Origin: an uncultured Lachnospiraceae bacterium
GTDB lineage: Bacteria; Bacillota; Clostridia; Lachnospirales; Lachnospiraceae
DNA length: 37,736 bases
Reading direction: 5' to 3'
Assembly: GCA_946541955.1 (NCBI GenBank)
Contig: CAMNJZ010000013.1
Location: 1 to 37,736 of the forward strand
Shown here one piece after another: positions 1-8,780 of this stretch (position 1 is the stretch's first letter; each line of letters opens with the position of its first letter). The notes below the pieces were generated by a model. That model did no database searches. It saw only the letters and a program-made list of their open reading frames with translations, and had not been told where the DNA came from. A program made the position numbers and the translations under genes.

Positions 1-1383
1 GTTCCTGCCCATGACCAGCGTGACTGGGAATTCGCAAAGAAATTCGGCATCGATATCATCCAGGTCATCAAGGGCGGCGACATCGAGAAGGAAGCCTATA
101 CCGGCGACGGTGAGATGATCAATTCTGAATATCTCAACGGCTATACCAACAAGAAGGATTCCATCGCCCGCATGTGCGAGGAAATCGAGAAGAAGGGCAT
201 CGGCGAAGCCGGCGTGCAGTATAAGATGAAGGACTGGGCCTTCAACCGCCAGAGATACTGGGGCGAGCCTATTCCGCTGATCCACTGCCCCAAATGCGGC
301 GTCGTCGCGGTTCCCTATGAGGAGCTTCCTCTGCGCCTGCCCGAAGTCGAAGATTTCGAGCCCGGTCAGGACGGACAGTCCCCTCTGGCCAGGATCGATT
401 CCTTTGTCAACTGCACCTGCCCCAAGTGCGGCGGCGCTGCCAAGAGAGAAACAGATACCATGCCCCAGTGGGCAGGTTCCTCCTGGTATTTCCTCCGCTA
501 CTGCGATCCGCATAATGACAAGGCCTTCGCAGACTATAAGAAGCTGGAATACTGGATGCCGGTAGACTGGTACAACGGCGGCATGGAGCATGTCACAAGA
601 CACCTGCTTTATTCCCGCTTCTGGCATCATTTCCTCTATGATATCGGGGAAGTCAACACGCCTGAGCCCTATGCAAAGCGCACCGCCCAGGGTATGATCC
701 TCGGCTCTGACGGTGACAAGATGTCCAAGTCCAAGGGCAACGTGGTGGATCCTCTGGATATCGTTGACCAGTATGGCGCCGATACCCTCCGCGTCTATAT
801 CATGTTCATGGGCGAATACGGCGCAGCCGCTCCCTGGAATGACAGCTCTGTAAAGGGCTGCCGCAGATATCTGGAGAGAGTGGCCGGCCTGACCGACCTG
901 GTGGTGGACGGCGACGTTGCCGAGCTGGAAGTAGGCATCCACAAGGCCATCAAGAAGGTCTCCTCCGATATCGAGGAGCAGAAGTACAATACGGCCATTG
1001 CAGCCCTGATGTCCCTCCTCAATGATATCTACAAGGTCGGCAAGATCGGCAGAGCCCAGCTCATCGACTACATGAAGCTGCTCAGCCCCTTCGCGCCCCA
1101 TATCACAGAGGAAATGTATGAGGTACTGGGCGGCGAAGGCTTCCTGACCGTTTCCGCATGGCCTGAATATGACGAGTCCAAGACAGTGGATGCTGAGATC
1201 GAGATCGGCGTCCAGGTCAACGGCAAGGTCCGCGGCGTTGTACGCATTCCCAAGGACTGCCCCAAGGATCAGGCCCTTACGCTTGGCAAGACAGATCCCA
1301 AGATCGCCGGCTTCCTGGAAGGCAAGACCCTGGTCAAAGAGATTTATGTACCCAATAAGATTCTGAACTTTGTTGTCCGTTAA
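1..1383 (+). CDS. leuS: Leucyl-tRNA synthetase, C-terminal portion (5' end outside the window)
   Basis: Open frame 1 from base 1 (VPAHDQRDWEFAKKFGIDIIQVIKGG...). Contains DKMSKSKGNVVDP (KMSKS loop), YWGEPIPLIHCPKCG zinc/editing-proximal region, and the canonical LeuRS C-terminus VQVNGKVRG...YVPNKILNFVVR. Confidence 0.97.
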   Translation, partial: VPAHDQRDWEFAKKFGIDIIQVIKGGDIEKEAYTGDGEMINSEYLNGYTNKKDSIARMCEEIEKKGIGEAGVQYKMKDWAFNRQRYWGEPIPLIHCPKCGVVAVPYEELPLRLPEVEDFEPGQDGQSPLARIDSFVNCTCPKCGGAAKRETDTMPQWAGSSWYFLRYCDPHNDKAFADYKKLEYWMPVDWYNGGMEHVTRHLLYSRFWHHFLYDIGEVNTPEPYAKRTAQGMILGSDGDKMSKSKGNVVDPLDIVDQYGADTLRVYIMFMGEYGAAAPWNDSSVKGCRRYLERVAGLTDLVVDGDVAELEVGIHKAIKKVSSDIEEQKYNTAIAALMSLLNDIYKVGKIGRAQLIDYMKLLSPFAPHITEEMYEVLGGEGFLTVSAWPEYDESKTVDAEIEIGVQVNGKVRGVVRIPKDCPKDQALTLGKTDPKIAGFLEGKTLVKEIYVPNKILNFVVR

Positions 1384-1408
1384 CAGCGGAAACAAGGGAA
1401 ATCACTCC

Positions 1409-1440
1409 GGGCTGTCCTTCCCCTGAAGGGCAGCCCTTTG
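1409..1440 (+). terminator. Intrinsic terminator-like hairpin after leuS
   Basis: GGGCTGtCCTTC-ccct-GAAGGgCAGCCC followed by TTTG. Confidence 0.6.
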
Positions 1441-1488
1441 TATATGTATCCATGCGCCATGCCCTGCCTGCACGGCTGAGAGAAAAGT

Positions 1489-2238
1489 ATGGGAGGAGAG
1501 GGGATTTTGGAAGACCGCCTTTATCATATCGTACATGAAGAGCCCTATAATCATCTGGAATGCGAGGCTTATTGGAAGGAGAGGGAGCCGGACCGCTTCA
1601 GAGACCTGGAGGAGGCCGCGGCCCCTGCCCCTGCTGACTTTGTAAGGGAATACGGCCTGGACTGTATCCTTGCCTATCTAAGGCAGGAGGGGGAGGAGGG
1701 GGACTTTGATGAAGATACCGTCTATGGGATCTTCCGCTTTCTGGGAAGGATCTGGCGTCTTTTCAGGAGACAGGGCCCCTGCCGGAGAGAGGAAGAGGAG
1801 GCCCTTTCCTTCTGGGCCCAGGCAGGGAAGGCCCTGCGGGGGCTGGAGAGCGGCCATATGCATGTCTATGCAGCAGGGATGGCCGCCATGCTTGCCTTTC
1901 TGCAGAAAAACGGCTTCACCGACCTGGAAAAGAAGGCCTTTCTGACCCTGCTTTCAGAGACCGCCCCCTGCCTGGCAGCAAGACTGTCAGAGGATGCAAA
2001 GGGGGAAGGCCTCATGGATCTGCGGGCCCTCCTTACCGGGCACCTTTCCGTCTTTGAAACGGCCCTGCAGGTGAACGGACGCACAAGGACCAGGATTCTC
2101 CTGCCGGCCCAGGCGGACCCGGAAAGAGCCCGGGAGATGGCTGGGAAGGCCCTGGAGGAGAGCGGCTATGGCACAGAGGGCATGGAAATGCACTATGTGC
2201 CCGGCAGGATCATCAATTTCTTTTCCAGCCGTGCTTGA
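1489..2238 (+). CDS. Stand-alone paralog of the LeuRS C-terminal half (post-KMSKS helical/anticodon-binding region plus C-terminal domain), no catalytic core; alternative TTG start at 1507
   Basis: 249 aa ORF. DFVREYGLDCILAYLRQEGEEGDFDEDTVYGIFRFLGRIWRL aligns to LeuS DIVDQYGADTLRVYIMFMGEYGAAAPWNDSSVKGCRRYLERVAGL. The C-terminus LQVNGRTRTRILLP...YVPGRIINF aligns to LeuS VQVNGKVRGVVRIP...YVPNKILNF. Confidence 0.8.
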   Translation: MGGEGILEDRLYHIVHEEPYNHLECEAYWKEREPDRFRDLEEAAAPAPADFVREYGLDCILAYLRQEGEEGDFDEDTVYGIFRFLGRIWRLFRRQGPCRREEEEALSFWAQAGKALRGLESGHMHVYAAGMAAMLAFLQKNGFTDLEKKAFLTLLSETAPCLAARLSEDAKGEGLMDLRALLTGHLSVFETALQVNGRTRTRILLPAQADPERAREMAGKALEESGYGTEGMEMHYVPGRIINFFSSRA

Positions 2239-2263
2239 CATACATGTATTAAATGTATACAAT
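2235..2263 (+). promoter_or_regulatory. Sigma-A-type promoter for the GntR gene with an overlapping TGTATACA dyad
   Basis: TTGACA (2235-2240), 17 bp, TACAAT (2258-2263). Palindrome TGTATACA at 2254-2261 overlaps the -10; second palindrome ATACATGTAT at 2240-2249. Confidence 0.65.
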
Positions 2264-2348
2264 TATACATGCGTTTGATTTTCCCAGGGGCTATAGAGAG
2301 ATCAGACAACGAATATGGGGTCCGCTAAAAGCGGGGGAAAGGAAGAAA

Positions 2349-3035
2349 ATGGCTAAATATGATCTTGCCAGAGAAGTATCCGATAAATACTCTCTGCGTG
2401 GAATGGTTTTTACCAAAATCCGGGAAGACATCCTGAACGGCATATATAAGGAGCATGAAGAACTGAAGGAAGCCAAGATCGGGAAGGAGCTGGGGGTTTC
2501 CAGAACCCCGGTCCGGGAGGCCTTAAGACAGCTGGAGCTGGAGGGCCTGGTCCAGATCATTCCCAATAGGGGCGCCTTTGTGACAGGGATCTCAGCCAAG
2601 GACGTGCAGGACATCTACATGATCCGGGCAAGGCTGGAGGGCCTCTGCGCCAGATGGGCCTGCGAGCACATCACCCGGGAGCAGATGGAATCCATGGAGG
2701 AAAATGTATATCTGGCCGAGTTCCATTCTGCCAAGGGCCATATGGAGCAGCTGGCGGAGCTGGACAACCAGTTCCATCATATCCTCTATGAAGCCTGCGA
2801 TTCCAAGCTTTTAAAGCATCAGCTCCTGGATTATCACGAGTATCTTCTCCGGGTGCGCCGCAAGGCTCTGGGGACCCAGACAAGAGCGACGGTATCCATC
2901 AAGGAGCACAGGGCCATTATGGAGGCGATCCGGGCCGGCAACGCGGATCTGGCGGAACGCCTGGCCTCCGATCATATGACCAACGCTTATGGAAATCTGG
3001 TCCAGAACGGACTGTATGATATATATAAAAAATAA
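2349..3035 (+). CDS. GntR family transcriptional regulator (FadR/FCD-type); the ORF track start at 2253 is upstream of the likely start at 2349
   Basis: N-terminal w[62 protein letters not shown], then an FCD-like helical C-terminal domain with His/Asp/Arg residues. The predicted promoter lies over the 2253 start, so ATG 2349 is preferred. Confidence 0.9.
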   Translation: MAKYDLAREVSDKYSLRGMVFTKIREDILNGIYKEHEELKEAKIGKELGVSRTPVREALRQLELEGLVQIIPNRGAFVTGISAKDVQDIYMIRARLEGLCARWACEHITREQMESMEENVYLAEFHSAKGHMEQLAELDNQFHHILYEACDSKLLKHQLLDYHEYLLRVRRKALGTQTRATVSIKEHRAIMEAIRAGNADLAERLASDHMTNAYGNLVQNGLYDIYKK

Positions 3036-3064
3036 AGTGTTTTGCGCACGGTAAGGAGCAATTT

Positions 3065-4276
3065 ATGAGCAAAATCACAATGAAGACCCCTATTGTAGAG
3101 ATGGACGGAGATGAAATGACCAGAGTGATCTGGCAGATCATCAAGGACGAGCTTCTTTATCCCTACATTGACCTGAAGACAGAATACTATGATCTGGGCC
3201 TGCAGCACAGAGATGAGACAGATGACCAGGTCACCATCGATGCTGCTGAAGCGACCAAGAAGTACGGCGTTGCTGTCAAATGCGCGACCATTACTCCCAA
3301 TGTGGCCAGAATGTCCGAATACAATCTGAAGAAGATGTATAAGAGCCCCAACGCCACCATCCGTGCCTCTCTGGACGGCACCGTATTCCGTGCTCCCATC
3401 CTGGTCAAGGGCATCGAGCCCTATGTCCGCTCCTGGAAAAAGCCCATCACCATGGCCCGTCATGCCTATGGCGATATCTATAAGAATTCCGAGCTCAAGA
3501 TCGATGTTCCCGGCAAGGCGGAAATCGTATTTACCGCTGAGGACGGCACCGAGACCAGAAAGACCATCTTTGATTTCAAGGGCCCCGGCATTGTCCAGGG
3601 CATCCATAACACCGATGCATCCATCGAGAACTTCGCAAGAGCCTGCTTCCAGTATGCGCTGAGCCAGAAGGAAGATCTCTGGTTCTCCTGCAAGGATACC
3701 ATCTCCAAGACCTATGACGGCAACTTCAAGGCGATCTTCCAGAGACTCTATGATGAGGAATTCAAGCCTGCCTTTGAAGAAGCTGGCATCACCTACTTCT
3801 ATACCCTGATCGATGATGCGGTCGCCCGCGTGATCCGTTCGGAAGGCGGCTTTATCTGGGCCCTGAAGAACTATGACGGCGATGTCCAGTCGGATATGTC
3901 AGCGACAGCCTTCGGCTCCCTGGCCATGATGACTTCCGTTCTGGTTTCTCCTGACGGAAACTATGAATATGAAGCAGCCCACGGAACCGTACAGAGGCAT
4001 TATTACAAGCACCTGAAGGGTGAATCCACCTCCACCAACTCCGTAGCGACCATCTTTGCCTGGTCAGGCGCCCTGCGCAAGAGAGGCGAGCTGGATGGCA
4101 TCGAGGAACTGGTCCGCTTTGCAGACGCCATGGAAAAGGCGACCCTGGATACCATCGAATCCGGAAAGATGACAGGCGACCTGGCCATGATCTCTACCCT
4201 GGACCATGTGGAAAAGCTCAGCACAGAGGGCTTCATCCAGGCCGTGAGAGAAAGACTGGATCAGCTTCTGGCTTAA
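3065..4276 (+). CDS. icd: NADP-dependent isocitrate dehydrogenase (dimeric, eukaryotic-like type)
   Basis: 403 aa beginning [76 protein letters not shown]. Confidence 0.95.
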   Translation: MSKITMKTPIVEMDGDEMTRVIWQIIKDELLYPYIDLKTEYYDLGLQHRDETDDQVTIDAAEATKKYGVAVKCATITPNVARMSEYNLKKMYKSPNATIRASLDGTVFRAPILVKGIEPYVRSWKKPITMARHAYGDIYKNSELKIDVPGKAEIVFTAEDGTETRKTIFDFKGPGIVQGIHNTDASIENFARACFQYALSQKEDLWFSCKDTISKTYDGNFKAIFQRLYDEEFKPAFEEAGITYFYTLIDDAVARVIRSEGGFIWALKNYDGDVQSDMSATAFGSLAMMTSVLVSPDGNYEYEAAHGTVQRHYYKHLKGESTSTNSVATIFAWSGALRKRGELDGIEELVRFADAMEKATLDTIESGKMTGDLAMISTLDHVEKLSTEGFIQAVRERLDQLLA

Positions 4277-4288
4277 GAGGCAAGAGAA

Positions 4289-4339
4289 AAAGGCAGATAC
4301 GGGAGACCAAGCTCCTGTATCTGCCTTATTATTTTTTTA
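4289..4339. terminator. Bidirectional intrinsic terminator between convergent icd and ABC-F genes
   Basis: AAGGCAGATAC-GGGAG...CTCC-TGTATCTGCCTT, followed by ATTATTTTTTT on the + side and preceded by an A-run on the other side. Confidence 0.75.
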
Positions 4340-6340
4340 AGCCTCTTCGGAAAGAGTCTCCCATTTTTCATAGAGCTCTGCCAGGGCGTTTTCAATTTCT
4401 TCCCTGCGGGCAGAGAGCTTTGTCAGAGCTTCCAGGTCAGTGCAGACCTCGGGCTTTGCCATTTCGGCGTCGAGGGAGGCGCCTTCCTCCTCCAGGGCTG
4501 CGATGGCGTCCTCACATTTTTTCAGATCGGAAGCGGCCTTGCGCAGCCTTGCCTGTTCTTCCTTCTGCTTTTTCCAGTCATCGGAGCCTGCAGAAAGGGA
4601 TTTGGCCGCCTGGGGGGCCTTTTCCATCTGCTTTTTTGCTTCCTCATAGGACAGGCCCTGCTGGCTGGCATAGGCGTCCTGTATGAGGCTCTCTTCCACC
4701 TCCTGAGACTTCTCCAGATAGAAATCATAGTTGCCCATGTACCTGTCCGGAACGGTATCCTTGCCGTTTCCGGGATAGGAGAGCATCATTTTGTCGGTCA
4801 GGGAAAGGATCCGGCTGGCCGTATGATTGATGAAATACCGGTCATGGGACACATAGAGGACGGTCCCCTCGTAGGAATTGAGGGCGTTCTCCAGGACCTC
4901 TCGGGAGGTCATGTCCAGGTGGTTCGTGGGCTCGTCCAGGATCAGGAAATTGGCCTGGGAGAGCATGAGCTTGGCCAGGGAGACCCGGCCCTTTTCACCG
5001 CCCGACAAAGACCGGATCTGCTTGAAAACGTCTTCTCCGGTAAAAAGGAAGGAGGCCAGGAGATTGCGGATCTCTGTATTGGTCATGGCCGGATAGGCGT
5101 CTGAAATTTCCTCAAATACGGTATTGTCATCATGGAGTACGTGGTGCTCCTGATCGTAGTAGCCTATGTGGACGTTGGCGCCCAGGCGGATCCTGCCTTC
5201 GTCCGGGGGCGTCAGCTCGTTAATGATCCTGAGAATGGTGGTCTTGCCGGTGCCGTTGTCGCCGATCATAGCCACATGCTCGCCCCGGCGGATCTGGAAG
5301 GAGAGGCCCTTGAAAAGCTGTTTCTGGTCAAAGGACTTGGCCAGGCCTTCGACCTCCATGACCTCCCGGCCGCTTTTGATACAGGGCTTCAGGACCAGGT
5401 GCATGTCGTCCCGGATCTCAAAGGGCTTTTCGATCCTTTCAGTTTTGGCCAGCATCTTTTCCCGGCTCTCAGCCCGTTTGATGGATTTCTCCCGGTTGAA
5501 CTGCTTGAGCTTGGCAATGACGGCCTCCTGGTGACGGATCTCCGCCTGATTGTTGAGCCAGGCCTTGCGCTGGGCCTCCCGCAGGTTTTTCTTCTGCTCG
5601 GCATAGAAGGAATAATTGCCGGGGAATACCAGGCATTTGGTATTTTCGATCTCGATGACCTTTGTGACCGTCCGGTCCAGAAAATACCGGTCATGGGATA
5701 CGATGAGGACCGTTCCCTTATAATTGGAAAGATAGGTTTCCAGCCAGCGGATGCTCCCCAGATCCAGATGGTTTGTGGGCTCATCCAGGATGATGATGGG
5801 GGGCTTTGACAAAAGCAGCTTGCCCAGGGCCACCCGGGTCTTCTGGCCGCCGGAGAGGGTGGAAATGCTCTGATCGTATTCTTCCTCAGAAAAGCCCAGG
5901 CCCCGCAGTACGCCCACGATCTCGCCCTTGTAGGAATAGCCGTTTTCCATCTCGAAGGCATGCAGGAGATCGGTATATTCGGCCATGAGGCTGACCAGGG
6001 CTTCTCCCTGCAGGGTATTCATCCGCCTTTCATCCTCTGCGATCTGGTTTTCCATGTCCAGAAGATACTGCTTGACAGACAAAAGCTCCTCATAGATGGT
6101 CCGGGTGGAATCCAGGTTCTGATTCTGGGCCAGATAGCCGAAGCCCGTGTCCCTGGCAAAGGAAACGGTGCCGGTATCGGCCTCCATTTCGCCTGTGATG
6201 ATCCGGATCAGGGTGGTCTTGCCGGCGCCGTTCATGCCCACGATGGCAGCCTTTTCCCCCTTCTCCAGATGGAAGGTGATGTCTGACAGAACGGTATGGT
6301 CTGCAAAGGCTTTGGATATATGATGACAGGATAGTATCAT
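4337..6340 (-). CDS. ABC-F family ATP-binding cassette protein (duplicated ABC domains, no transmembrane domain)
   Basis: Two Walker A motifs (GMNGAGKTT, GDNGTGKTT), two signatures (LSGGQKTR, LSGGEKGR), LDEPTNHLD twice, interdomain linker. Confidence 0.93.
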   Translation of the reverse strand: MILSCHHISKAFADHTVLSDITFHLEKGEKAAIVGMNGAGKTTLIRIITGEMEADTGTVSFARDTGFGYLAQNQNLDSTRTIYEELLSVKQYLLDMENQIAEDERRMNTLQGEALVSLMAEYTDLLHAFEMENGYSYKGEIVGVLRGLGFSEEEYDQSISTLSGGQKTRVALGKLLLSKPPIIILDEPTNHLDLGSIRWLETYLSNYKGTVLIVSHDRYFLDRTVTKVIEIENTKCLVFPGNYSFYAEQKKNLREAQRKAWLNNQAEIRHQEAVIAKLKQFNREKSIKRAESREKMLAKTERIEKPFEIRDDMHLVLKPCIKSGREVMEVEGLAKSFDQKQLFKGLSFQIRRGEHVAMIGDNGTGKTTILRIINELTPPDEGRIRLGANVHIGYYDQEHHVLHDDNTVFEEISDAYPAMTNTEIRNLLASFLFTGEDVFKQIRSLSGGEKGRVSLAKLMLSQANFLILDEPTNHLDMTSREVLENALNSYEGTVLYVSHDRYFINHTASRILSLTDKMMLSYPGNGKDTVPDRYMGNYDFYLEKSQEVEESLIQDAYASQQGLSYEEAKKQMEKAPQAAKSLSAGSDDWKKQKEEQARLRKAASDLKKCEDAIAALEEEGASLDAEMAKPEVCTDLEALTKLSARREEIENALAELYEKWETLSEEA

Positions 6341-6376
6341 GATATTTTTTCTCCATGCTGTACAAGTCTAAAGGTC

Positions 6377-6405
6377 ATCTTAAAGGACTTTGGATATTCT
6401 GTCAA
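6377..6405 (-). promoter_or_regulatory. Promoter for the ABC-F gene
   Basis: Minus strand TTGACA (6405-6400), 17 bp, TAAGAT (6382-6377). Confidence 0.5.
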
Positions 6406-6450
6406 ATGACAGCGCAGGGCGGCCATACCGGGCGGCAGAGGCCGAATCAG

Positions 6451-6479
6451 TTGCAAGTTCCCGACTTCTCCTTTATAAT
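6451..6479 (+). promoter_or_regulatory. Promoter for rex
   Basis: TTGCAA (6451-6456), 17 bp, TATAAT (6474-6479). Confidence 0.65.
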
Positions 6480-6521
6480 AAATATGTATTTTTTTTACAA
6501 AACAGGGGAGAGTGTTTAAGA

Positions 6522-7157
6522 TTGGAAACGAAGGAAATATCACAGGCTGTCATTGGCAGACTGCCCAGGTACTACCGCTATCTGGGAGAACTCGAGAAGC
6601 TGGGCATTGAGAGGGTCTCCTCCCAGGAACTCAGCGCAATGATGCACGTGACAGCATCCCAGATCCGGCAGGACTTTAATAATTTCGGCGGCTTCGGCCA
6701 GCAGGGATATGGCTATAATATCCACTATCTGCATGAGGAAATCGGCAAGATCCTGGGACTGGACCGGCATCATGACATGATCCTGATCGGTGCGGGCCAT
6801 CTGGGGTCGGCGCTGGTCAACTACATGAAATTCAGGAGCAAGGGCTTTGATTTCCGCGGGGCCTTTGATATAAGGGAGGAGCTGATCGGGAAGGAAATCG
6901 GCGGCATACCGATCTACCACATAGACTCCCTGAAGGATTATCTGGAGAACAATCATATAGACATTGCAGTCCTGACCCTTCCCAAGGGCGAGGCGCTGAA
7001 AATCTCGGAGATCCTTGCAGGCAGCAGCATCAGCGCAATCTGGAATTTTGCCCATGTGGATCTGATGATGCCCAGTCATATCCAGGTCGAAAATGTACAT
7101 CTGCAGGACAGTCTGATGAAGCTGTCCTACAGCATCAAATGTAACAGCGAATCATAG
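6522..7157 (+). CDS. rex: Redox-sensing transcriptional repressor Rex (probable TTG start at 6522; ORF track start 6390 lies upstream of the promoter)
   Basis: ISQAVIGRLPRYYRYLGELEKLGIERVSSQELSAMMHVTASQIRQDFNNFGGFGQQGYGYNI, then a Rossmann domain with GAGHLGSALVNY. Confidence 0.94.
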   Translation: METKEISQAVIGRLPRYYRYLGELEKLGIERVSSQELSAMMHVTASQIRQDFNNFGGFGQQGYGYNIHYLHEEIGKILGLDRHHDMILIGAGHLGSALVNYMKFRSKGFDFRGAFDIREELIGKEIGGIPIYHIDSLKDYLENNHIDIAVLTLPKGEALKISEILAGSSISAIWNFAHVDLMMPSHIQVENVHLQDSLMKLSYSIKCNSES

Positions 7158-7161
7158 TGAC

Positions 7162-7192
7162 AATGGCGGCACAGGTCTCTGTGCCGTCATTT
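7162..7192 (+). terminator. Hairpin, possible weak terminator, between rex and nnr
   Basis: AATGgCGGCACAG-gtct-CTGTGCCGtCATT followed by TCTT. Confidence 0.5.
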
Positions 7193-7215
7193 CTTATCAG
7201 AGGAAGGAGATCCTG

Positions 7216-8778
7216 ATGCAATATCTTCTTACAGGGGAGGAAATGACCCGGGCAGACCGCTATACGTCCGAAGGCATCGGCATTCCCTCCATCGTACTGA
7301 TGGAAAGAGCGGCCCTGTCCATGACAGAGGAGATTCTAAAGCGCTTTCCTGCGCCCCATCGGGTGACAGTTTTGGCCGGCCGGGGCAACAACGGGGCCGA
7401 TGGGATCGCTGTGGGAAGGCTCCTTCTGGACAGGGGCTGGCCTGTGACCTTTCTGCTGATGAAGGGAAAGATTTCCGAAGGCTCCAGCATGGCGGTCCAG
7501 TTGCGGATCATCGAGTCCTATGGGGCAAAGGCAGAGATCTATGAAGGAGCAAGGGACCAGATCGCCGGTACAGATCCGGAGATCCTGGTGGACGCCCTCT
7601 TTGGGACCGGCCTTGCCAGGCCCCTGGAGGGAGACTATGCCCTGGCGGTGGAGGAGGTCAACGCCCTGCATGATAAGAAGGGCCTCTTTACGGCCTCCGT
7701 GGACATCCCCTCCGGCGTATCCTCGGACGACGGATCGGTCCTTGGCTGCGCCGTAAAGAGCGATCTGACCGTCACCTTTGCCTTTTATAAAAGAGGCCAG
7801 TTTTTCTATCCTGGGGCCGCTTTGTGCGGAGAGCTTGTCAGGAAGGAGATCGGAATCACGAAAAGGTCTCTACTGCAAAGCCCCGGGCTCTTTATGTATG
7901 ATACAGAAAGGGTCAAAGACCTGCTTCCCAAAAGGGACAGGGCAGGCAACAAGGGGACCTTTGGGAAGATCCTGATTCTGGCAGGATCAGAAGGCATGTG
8001 CGGCGCCGCCATTTTGTGCGCCAGGGCCGCTTTTGCGGCAGGCGCCGGTATGGTCAGGGTCTTTACGCCAGAGGCCAACCGGGTGATCCTGCAGACGGCT
8101 CTGCCGGAGGCCATGCTGACAGCCTGCGACCCAGGTGACCCGGAAAGGCTCCGGCGCCAGCTGGAAAAGGACCTGGCCTGGGCAGACCTCTGCGCCGCAG
8201 GGCCGGGAATCGGAAGAGACGCCTATGCAAAAAATCTCCTGCAGGCCCTGTTTGAGATCCTCTCCGGGGACAGGGCCCTGATCCGGGGCCTGGTCATGGA
8301 CGCCGACGGCCTCTGGATGACAGGCTCGGACCCCAGGCTTTCTGATGCCCTGCGCGCCAGGGCCTTTCCGGAGCAGATGATCATGACGCCCCATCTGGGG
8401 GAATTTGCCCATCTGACAGGCCTGTGTATTGGGGAAGCCGGCAAAAATCGGATCGAAAGGGCCCAGGGACTTGCCAAAAGCTACAGGAGCGTCATAGTAT
8501 GTAAGGATGCAAGGACCATTGCGGCCTCCCCCGTGGAGGAGAGGATCTTCCTCAACCAGTTCGGGACAAGCGGCATGGCCACCGCCGGATCAGGGGACGT
8601 TTTGACCGGCATCTGCGCCGGCTTTCTGGCCACGGGCCTGGAGGCCTTTGAGGCCGCCTGCGCTGCGGTCAGCGCCCACGCCAGAGCCGGGGAAGCTGCG
8701 GCAGAGGTCCTTGGAGAAATCAGTATGACAGCAGGCGATATCATTTCCTACCTGCCTGCAGTTTTAAAACAGGAGTAA
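7216..8778 (+). CDS. nnr: Bifunctional NAD(P)HX epimerase / ADP-dependent NAD(P)H-hydrate dehydratase
   Basis: N-terminal YjeF domain (VLAGRGNNGADGIAVGRLL) fused to a C-terminal ribokinase-like domain (MTPHLGEFAHLTG, GTSGMATAGSGDVLTGICAGFLA). Confidence 0.94.
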   Translation: MQYLLTGEEMTRADRYTSEGIGIPSIVLMERAALSMTEEILKRFPAPHRVTVLAGRGNNGADGIAVGRLLLDRGWPVTFLLMKGKISEGSSMAVQLRIIESYGAKAEIYEGARDQIAGTDPEILVDALFGTGLARPLEGDYALAVEEVNALHDKKGLFTASVDIPSGVSSDDGSVLGCAVKSDLTVTFAFYKRGQFFYPGAALCGELVRKEIGITKRSLLQSPGLFMYDTERVKDLLPKRDRAGNKGTFGKILILAGSEGMCGAAILCARAAFAAGAGMVRVFTPEANRVILQTALPEAMLTACDPGDPERLRRQLEKDLAWADLCAAGPGIGRDAYAKNLLQALFEILSGDRALIRGLVMDADGLWMTGSDPRLSDALRARAFPEQMIMTPHLGEFAHLTGLCIGEAGKNRIERAQGLAKSYRSVIVCKDARTIAASPVEERIFLNQFGTSGMATAGSGDVLTGICAGFLATGLEAFEAACAAVSAHARAGEAAAEVLGEISMTAGDIISYLPAVLKQE

Positions 8779-8780
8779 TT

